DNA of 38,271 nt from Pseudomonadota bacterium. Its GTDB lineage: Bacteria; Pseudomonadota; Gammaproteobacteria; Pseudomonadales; Oleiphilaceae. Made by a program: the position numbers and the translations under genes. The notes below the pieces were generated by a model. It was not told the DNA's origin. It did no database searches and worked only from the letters and a program-made list of their open reading frames with translations. This document shows positions 33,763 through 38,271 of this stretch, in pieces (the stretch's first letter is position 1; every line of letters starts with the position of its first letter). The stretch is taken from NCBI GenBank assembly GCA_023430625.1, contig JAEZAA010000137.1, positions 1-38,271 on the forward strand, in the 5' to 3' direction.

Positions 33763-34502
33763 AACTGTTACTTGCAAATGATGATGGAGTCACTGCGCCG
33801 GGGTTGGCGATACTGGCCGAGGAGTTGGCAACCATTGCCGACATCCAGGTGGTCGCGCCGGATCGCGATCACAGTGGTGCCAGCAACTCCCTGACACTCA
33901 ACCGACCGCTGCATCCGGTGCGCCTGGCCAACGGGTTTGTCAGTGTCGACGGCACGCCCACCGATTGCGTGCATCTGGGGCTGAACCTGCTGTATCCGGA
34001 AGGAGTTGAGCGGGTAGTGTCCGGGATCAACACCCATGCCAACTTGGGCGACGATGTCCTGTATTCCGGTACGGTGGCGGCGGCAATGGAAGGACGTTTT
34101 CTGCGCGAGCCGGCCATTGCGGTGTCGCTGGTGAATTATGGCCAGCACCACTACGACACGGCCGCCCGGGTCGTCCGGGAGTTGTTGCAGAAGCCCCTGT
34201 CCCTGCGGATGGCGCCACGCACCTTGCTCAATATCAATGTGCCGGATTTGCCCTACGACGAACTGAAGGGGATTCAGATCACGCGGCTTGGCCATCGGGC
34301 CAAGGGTGGAGAGCCACACAAGGTGGTCGACCCGCGCGGCAAGGTGCGCTATTGGTTGGCGGCGGCCGGTGAGGGGGATGATGCGGGCCCGGGTACGGAT
34401 TTCCATGCCGTGACCCATGGCTATGTGTCGGTCACCCCCATCCACGTGGACATGACCCGTTACGATGCCTTTGCCGATTTGCATCGCTGGGTTGAAAGTT
34501 AA
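33759..34502 (+). CDS. surE: 5'/3'-nucleotidase SurE
   Basis: This 247-residue metal-dependent phosphatase acts on nucleoside monophosphates and is linked to stationary-phase survival. The N-terminal LLLANDDGVTAPGL holds the metal-binding Asp pair, and PDRDHSGASNSLTLNRPL, GTPTDCVHLGL and VVSGINTHANLGDDVLYSGTVAAAMEG are the conserved active-site blocks. The start is GTG 33759, overlapping the truD stop in GTGA. The truD-surE-pcm-nlpD-rpoS order is the same as in E. coli, here with one extra gene. The 128-bp gap to pcm has no obvious terminator; a TATAAC lies at 34535-34540. Confidence 0.95.
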   Translation: MKLLLANDDGVTAPGLAILAEELATIADIQVVAPDRDHSGASNSLTLNRPLHPVRLANGFVSVDGTPTDCVHLGLNLLYPEGVERVVSGINTHANLGDDVLYSGTVAAAMEGRFLREPAIAVSLVNYGQHHYDTAARVVRELLQKPLSLRMAPRTLLNINVPDLPYDELKGIQITRLGHRAKGGEPHKVVDPRGKVRYWLAAAGEGDDAGPGTDFHAVTHGYVSVTPIHVDMTRYDAFADLHRWVES

Positions 34503-34630
34503 AAGCCAGGACGGCCGACGGCGTTTGCCGGGCGTTATAACTCTGGTTGTAGCGTCATCCATCGGATTACTAAGCGGCATCGGCTGCTTGAGATTCTGTA
34601 TTGGCTTGAAATTGTGTTTGAGGAAAAAGC

Positions 34631-35299
34631 TTGAAGCGTAGTATCGATATCGAGGGCATAGGCATGACGTCCAAACGCACGCGGATGCGTTTGGTGGATC
34701 GCTTGCAGCAGGAAGGAATCAAGGATCGCCGCGTGTTGGACCAGATTCTTGCCACGCCTCGCCATCTCTTTGTGGATGAGGCGCTCGCGCACCGGGCCTA
34801 TGAAGATACCGCGCTGCCCATCGGGCATAACCAGACCATTTCCCAGCCCTATATTGTCGCCCGCATGACGGAGTTGCTGCTGGCGGACAAGCCGCTCAAG
34901 AAGGTGCTGGAGCTCGGAACCGGCTGTGGTTATCAGGCCTCAATACTGGCGCCTCTGGTCGGGTCCCTCTATAGCGTCGAGCGGATCAAGCCGCTGCAGG
35001 ACAAGGCGCGGGAGCGCCTGCGGACGCTTCAACTGCGCAATGTGCTGTTACGGCATGCGGACGGCTCGATCGGCTGGCCGGAGCAGGCACCTTTCGATGG
35101 CATCATCGTCACGGCCGCCGCACCGGAAATTCCCCCCGAGCTGCTGGCGCAACTGGCGGACGGTGGCCGCATGATCATCCCGGTCGGCAAGGGCGAGCAG
35201 CAACAATTGCAGCTTGTGACACGCAGAGAGTCGGAATTTCAGGTCACGTTCATTGAAACCGTGCGCTTCGTTCCTTTATTGGGTGGAGTGGTGCGCTAG
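34631..35299 (+). CDS. pcm: Protein-L-isoaspartate O-methyltransferase Pcm
   Basis: The 222-residue SAM-dependent enzyme starts repair of isoaspartyl damage in aged proteins. The motifs are MTSKRTRMRLVDRL, TPRHLFVDEALAHRAYEDTALPIGHNQTISQPYIVARMTELL, the SAM loop VLELGTGCGYQASILA, VYSVERI-type YSVERIKPL and VTAAAPEIP. The usual homologue start MTSxRTR is at ATG 34664, but TTG 34631 has GAGGA at the right distance and gives MKRSIDIEGIG, a prefix I recall from some relatives. I list 34631 and regard 34664 as the alternative. Together with surE this is a stationary-phase maintenance pair upstream of rpoS. Confidence 0.93.
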   Translation: MKRSIDIEGIGMTSKRTRMRLVDRLQQEGIKDRRVLDQILATPRHLFVDEALAHRAYEDTALPIGHNQTISQPYIVARMTELLLADKPLKKVLELGTGCGYQASILAPLVGSLYSVERIKPLQDKARERLRTLQLRNVLLRHADGSIGWPEQAPFDGIIVTAAAPEIPPELLAQLADGGRMIIPVGKGEQQQLQLVTRRESEFQVTFIETVRFVPLLGGVVR

Positions 35300-35352
35300 C
35301 CGTATCATCCTGTCACCATTTTCAATCTCTCTTCTTGGATCTAAGGAAAGCT

Positions 35353-36282
35353 ATGCATCAGGATACGCCGCGTTCGCGTGTGTTTCTCTATCTCAAAGGA
35401 ATGGCCATGGGGGCTGCGGACATCGTGCCAGGCGTATCGGGCGGCACCATCGCTTTTATTGCGGGCATCTACGAGCGACTCCTGAACGCCTTGCAAGCAT
35501 TCGGACCCTCCCTGTGGACCCGTTTTCGGGAGGACGGCGTGGGCGGTGTCTGGCGCGCCATCGATGGCACTTTTTTGCTGATCCTGTTTGCCGGCATTCT
35601 CACCAGCGTGGTTTCCATGGCGCGTCTGATCAGCCATCTGCTGGAGACTTATCCGGAACTGGTGTGGGGATTCTTCTTTGGCTTGATCGTCGCGTCGGTT
35701 TGGCATGTGGGGACCAAAATCCGTCAGCGCGATATCACGGCCCTGGTCGCGCTCGTAATCGGTGCAGCGCTCGCTTACCTGATCACCGAAATGAATCCCA
35801 CGGAAATCGATGTCACGCCCTTTAACCTGTTCTGGTGTGGCATGGTTGCCATTTGCGCCATGATCCTGCCGGGTATTTCAGGAAGTTTCATTTTGCTCAT
35901 TCTCGGCATGTATGGGCATGTGCTGCACGCTGTAAAGACGTTCGAGCTGGGAACTTTGTTAATTTTTGCGTCAGGATGCGTTGTCGGCTTGCTCTCTATC
36001 GCTCGCTTGCTAAGCTGGATGTTAAGGCGCTTTCATGATGTGAGCCTCGCCCTGCTGACTGGGATCATGCTGGGTTCCCTCAATAAGGTCTGGCCCTGGA
36101 AGCAGACACTGGAATATCGGCTGAACAGTGCGGGAGAGTCAGTTCCCTTTATTCAGGCCAATGTGTCGCCTTCTGTCTACGAGGCACTGACTGGTCAGTC
36201 CGCCTATCTAACAGGTGCCATTATTTGTGCACTTGTTGGACTGGTATTGGTGCTGGCTCTGGAAAAAGTGCGAACTGATTAA
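35353..36282 (+). CDS. DUF368 (PopT-type) polyprenyl-phosphate transporter
   Basis: The 309-residue integral membrane protein has about eight to ten hydrophobic segments and two related half motifs: AADIVPGVSGGTIAFIAGIYERLL (about 20-43) and CAMILPGISGSFILLILGMYGHVL (about 172-195). This inverted-repeat signature defines DUF368. Members were recently shown to recycle undecaprenyl phosphate across the inner membrane, and in Vibrio cholerae PopT is important at alkaline pH. ATG 35353 follows AAGGA; a TTG at 35335 is in frame but has no ribosome site. It sits between pcm and nlpD, where E. coli has no gene. Function is assigned from family, not tested here. Confidence 0.88.
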   Translation: MHQDTPRSRVFLYLKGMAMGAADIVPGVSGGTIAFIAGIYERLLNALQAFGPSLWTRFREDGVGGVWRAIDGTFLLILFAGILTSVVSMARLISHLLETYPELVWGFFFGLIVASVWHVGTKIRQRDITALVALVIGAALAYLITEMNPTEIDVTPFNLFWCGMVAICAMILPGISGSFILLILGMYGHVLHAVKTFELGTLLIFASGCVVGLLSIARLLSWMLRRFHDVSLALLTGIMLGSLNKVWPWKQTLEYRLNSAGESVPFIQANVSPSVYEALTGQSAYLTGAIICALVGLVLVLALEKVRTD

Positions 36283-36300
36283 CAGTTTCGTTACGTCAAG

Positions 36301-36341
36301 GTGTTACCAATTCGGGACACCCATGTTCCTACCGGTAACAC
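36301..36341 (+). repeat. Dyad 1 upstream of nlpD
   Basis: GTGTTACC and GGTAACAC are perfect 8-bp complements separated by 25 nt. First of four inverted repeats in the gap after the DUF368 gene. It may be a regulator site or part of the DUF368 mRNA 3' end. Confidence 0.5.
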
Positions 36342-36342
36342 T

Positions 36343-36384
36343 CAGGTGACAACTTTGGGCAGTTGCTTCCAATGAAGTCACCTG
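36343..36384 (+). repeat. Dyad 2 upstream of nlpD
   Basis: CAGGTGAC and GTCACCTG are perfect 8-bp complements separated by 26 nt. Inside the loop AACT and AGTT pair around TTGGGC. It begins two bases after dyad 1 ends. Confidence 0.5.
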
Positions 36385-36387
36385 AAA

Positions 36388-36430
36388 ACAGTCTGTTAAG
36401 GGGACAATTTGTCCTGAACTCTAAGACTGT
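36388..36430 (+). repeat. Nested dyad 3 upstream of nlpD
   Basis: ACAGTCT and AGACTGT are perfect 7-bp outer arms. Inside, GGACAA and TTGTCC pair around a single T (36402-36414). The inner palindrome looks like a protein-binding half-site pair. The outer stem followed by TTATAT could act as a weak terminator. Confidence 0.5.
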
Positions 36431-36435
36431 TTATA

Positions 36436-36449
36436 TGATTTTCGAATCA
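36436..36449 (+). terminator. TTCG-loop hairpin and AT-rich tract before nlpD
   Basis: TGATT, loop TTCG, AATCA: a 5-bp stem with a UUCG-type tetraloop, followed by AAAAAATAATTTTTAATATTAATAA (long A/T run ending about 36474). It could be a weak terminator for the DUF368 gene, or the A/T tract could be the UP element and -10 region of an nlpD promoter. Confidence 0.35.
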
Positions 36450-36535
36450 AAAAATAATTTTTAATATTAATAAGGGATAAAAGGCGCTGTTTTTGATGCG
36501 GGTTGAGGGCTTTGAAACAGTGTCAATGTAACCAA

Positions 36536-37345
36536 ATGTATATGTGGTCTGGCACGGAGATTGCCAAACCGCTCGTTGTGCTGCTGTTGGCCTGGTTGCT
36601 GACGGGGTGCAACAGCGCCGCGATCTATCAGGATGACTCGTTCAATCCGCCGGTCTATTTCGGCATTCATTATGTGCGTCAGGGAGAGACGCTGCATTCC
36701 ATCGCCTGGCGCTATGGCCGGGATTACAAGGAACTGGCGGCGGCCAACCGGATCGCCGCGCCCTATAAGATTCTTCCCGGGCAGCCCATCAACCTCGAAT
36801 TGCCCGAGGGTTTCACCTTCCAGCCCACGCCTCCCGTTCAAACGACAAAGCCGACGGCTCCCTCTCGCCCGCCCCAAACTGCTGCAAAAACAGCCAAGAA
36901 AAGTACTTCAGAAACATCCGTTTACAAAAAGAAACAAAAGGAGCAGCCGGTACGTCAGCCGGTGGTAACAGGTGCCGTGCAATGGCGGTGGCCCACTTCT
37001 GGCCCGATTATTGAAACCTATTCGACGACCGGGCGGGTCAACAAGGGAATCGACCTTGGAGGCGCCACCGGTGATCCAGTCTACGCAGCCGCCAATGGAG
37101 AGGTGGTGTACGCAGGCAGCGGACTTCTCGGATATGGCCAATTGGTCATCATCAACCACAACGAGCAGTTCCTCAGCGCCTACGCACACAACCACCAAAT
37201 TTTGGTCAAGGAGGGGCAAGCAGTGACGGCGGGGCAGAAGATTGCCGAGATTGGATCGACGGGAAGTAATCGGCCCAAGCTTCATTTTGAGATCCGTAAG
37301 GATGGCAAGCCGGTGAACCCGCTGAACTATCTGCCCAAACGATAA
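36536..37345 (+). CDS. nlpD: NlpD-type LysM/M23 lipoprotein (amidase activator)
   Basis: About 269 residues. A lipoprotein signal (PLVVLLLAWLLTGC) leads to a LysM domain (HYVRQGETLHSIAWRYGRDYKELAAANRI), a Pro/Lys/Thr-rich linker and a C-terminal LytM (M23) domain (about 155-269: TYSTTGRVNKGIDLGGATGDPVYAAANGEVVYAG...HFEIRKDGKPVNPLNYLPKR). The zinc ligands are gone: NKGIDLGG has Asn for His, and PKLHFEIR lacks the first His of HxH. NlpD of E. coli is also inactive and switches on AmiC. The start is uncertain: ATG 36536, ATG 36542 and TTG 36503 (MRALKQ) are in frame. nlpD precedes rpoS as in other gammaproteobacteria, where rpoS promoters lie within nlpD. Confidence 0.9.
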   Translation: MYMWSGTEIAKPLVVLLLAWLLTGCNSAAIYQDDSFNPPVYFGIHYVRQGETLHSIAWRYGRDYKELAAANRIAAPYKILPGQPINLELPEGFTFQPTPPVQTTKPTAPSRPPQTAAKTAKKSTSETSVYKKKQKEQPVRQPVVTGAVQWRWPTSGPIIETYSTTGRVNKGIDLGGATGDPVYAAANGEVVYAGSGLLGYGQLVIINHNEQFLSAYAHNHQILVKEGQAVTAGQKIAEIGSTGSNRPKLHFEIRKDGKPVNPLNYLPKR

Positions 37346-37414
37346 AAATTAGACAGGGCGGGTATCAAGAAGAATCCAATGTTCCTTTGGGACTAGAAGA
37401 GCAGGGCAAGTGTT

Positions 37415-38271
37415 ATGTCAGCAGAAAGAGAAGTATTTGATGATGTCGCGTTCGAAGCAGAAGACATTCTGAGCGATGATATTGATCTTTCCGATGTCGA
37501 GGATGAATCAGACCTCGCGGTGACCTCATTCGACCGGTCCCGTAACGGCCGCTTTTCCCTGGGAGAAGGCCAGAACTACCGTCAACTGGACGCCACTCAG
37601 ATTTATCTGAATGAAATTGGCTTTTCTCCGCTCCTGACTCCCGAAGAAGAAGTTTATTTTGCCCGTCTGGCTCGCAAGGGCGACGAGGCAGGCCGCAAGC
37701 GCATGATCGAGAGCAACCTGCGCCTGGTGGTCAAGATTGCACGCCGCTACGTGAACCGTGGCCTGACGCTGCTGGATTTGATCGAAGAAGGTAACCTGGG
37801 CCTGATCCGGGCGGTTGAGAAGTTCGATCCGGAGCGTGGCTTCCGCTTCTCTACCTACGCGACCTGGTGGATCCGTCAGACCATCGAACGCGCCATCATG
37901 AACCAGACCCGCACGATTCGCCTGCCGATTCACGTGGTGAAGGAACTGAACGTATATCTGCGTGCCGCCCGCGAACTGACCCAGAAGCTGGATCATGAGC
38001 CGAGCGCTGAAGAAATCGCCGAGCTGCTCGACAAGCCGGTTAAAGACGTCAAGCGCATGCTCAGCCTGAACGAGCGTGTGACCTCCATCGACGTGCCCAT
38101 GGGCGGTGGCTCCGAGAAGAGCCTGCTGGACACGGTTGCCGATGAAGCGGTCAACGATCCTTGCGAGATTCTGCAAGACAGCGACCTGAAAGGCAGCATC
38201 GACAGCTGGATCGACCAGCTGACCGACAAGCAGCAGGAAGTGATTGCCCGTCGTTTCGGCCTGCGTGGCCA
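37415..38271 (+). CDS. rpoS: RNA polymerase sigma factor RpoS (partial, runs off the window)
   Basis: The frame is open from ATG 37415 to the window end (285 codons). After an acidic N-terminus (MSAEREVFDDVAFEAEDILSDD...) comes the sigma-70 region 1.2 (DATQIYLNEIGFSPLLTPEEEVYFARLA), region 2 (RMIESNLRLVVKIARRYVNRGL, LDLIEEGNLGLIRAVEKFDPERGFRFSTYATWWIRQTIERAIMNQ), region 3 (TIRLPIHVVKELNVYLRAARELTQKLDHEPSAEEIAELL) and the start of region 4 (LTDKQQEVIARRFGLRG). These are RpoS versions, consistent with nlpD upstream. It directs the general stress and stationary-phase response. The C-terminus lies beyond the window. The spacing to nlpD is 69 bp. Confidence 0.95.
   Translation, partial: MSAEREVFDDVAFEAEDILSDDIDLSDVEDESDLAVTSFDRSRNGRFSLGEGQNYRQLDATQIYLNEIGFSPLLTPEEEVYFARLARKGDEAGRKRMIESNLRLVVKIARRYVNRGLTLLDLIEEGNLGLIRAVEKFDPERGFRFSTYATWWIRQTIERAIMNQTRTIRLPIHVVKELNVYLRAARELTQKLDHEPSAEEIAELLDKPVKDVKRMLSLNERVTSIDVPMGGGSEKSLLDTVADEAVNDPCEILQDSDLKGSIDSWIDQLTDKQQEVIARRFGLRG

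Noticed and set aside
1..38271. CRISPR arrays, tRNA or rRNA genes, attachment sites, complete insertion sequences
   Set aside because: No regularly spaced repeats, no cloverleaf or rRNA core sequences, and no transposase or integrase frame were seen.

Overview
The window is a dense chromosomal segment of a Gram-negative gammaproteobacterium. The evidence is the housekeeping order dnaE-accA-tilS-pyrG-kdsA-eno-ftsB-ispD-ispF-truD-surE-pcm-(DUF368)-nlpD-rpoS, several lipoproteins with lipoboxes, Kdo synthesis and RpoS. The sequences look Pseudomonas-like or Oceanospirillales-like, but the genus cannot be named from the sequence alone. There are no rRNA or tRNA genes, CRISPR arrays, complete insertion sequences or phage genes.

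Left part (1-4407): the C-terminal tail of an unidentified protein, an SmrA-type Smr-domain protein, a very small lipoprotein with internal W...DGS repeats, a 109-bp MITE-like inverted-repeat element, three translationally coupled methionine-salvage genes (mtnB-mtnD-mtnC), and an AI-2E-family permease.

Accessory part (4627-17310): one half of a type VI secretion system, in the order tagH(FHA)-tssJ-tssK-tssL-tssM-pppA-ppkA-hcp, all on the plus strand. It supplies the membrane complex (TssJ/L/M), the baseplate adaptor TssK, the Hcp tube protein and a full threonine-phosphorylation switch (PpkA kinase, PppA phosphatase, FHA reader). The sheath, ClpV, remaining baseplate and VgrG genes are not here. 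TssL carries three acidic-x-Thr-Leu motifs near its N-terminus that look like targets of this switch. TssM has lost its nucleotide-binding motifs. An unrecognised lipoprotein gene converges on hcp.

Middle minus-strand block (17487-20254): a stand-alone PilB/GspE-type ATPase with no pilus genes beside it, a DUF2069 membrane protein and an ArsC-type reductase. A thioredoxin-like lipoprotein is divergent from them.

Right part (20942-38271): a long plus-strand run of core genes for replication (dnaE), fatty-acid synthesis (accA), tRNA modification (tilS, truD), CTP synthesis (pyrG), LPS Kdo synthesis (kdsA), glycolysis (eno), division (ftsB), isoprenoid synthesis (ispD, ispF), stationary-phase and repair functions (surE, pcm), undecaprenyl-phosphate recycling (DUF368/PopT), cell separation (nlpD) and the start of rpoS, which runs off the window. 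GTG and TTG starts overlapping upstream stops are common here. The gap before nlpD holds four successive dyad symmetries. No wholly new system was proven. The best leads are the TssL phospho-motif cluster with degenerate TssM, the unknown lipoprotein beside hcp, the MITE-like repeat, and the dyad-rich nlpD leader.
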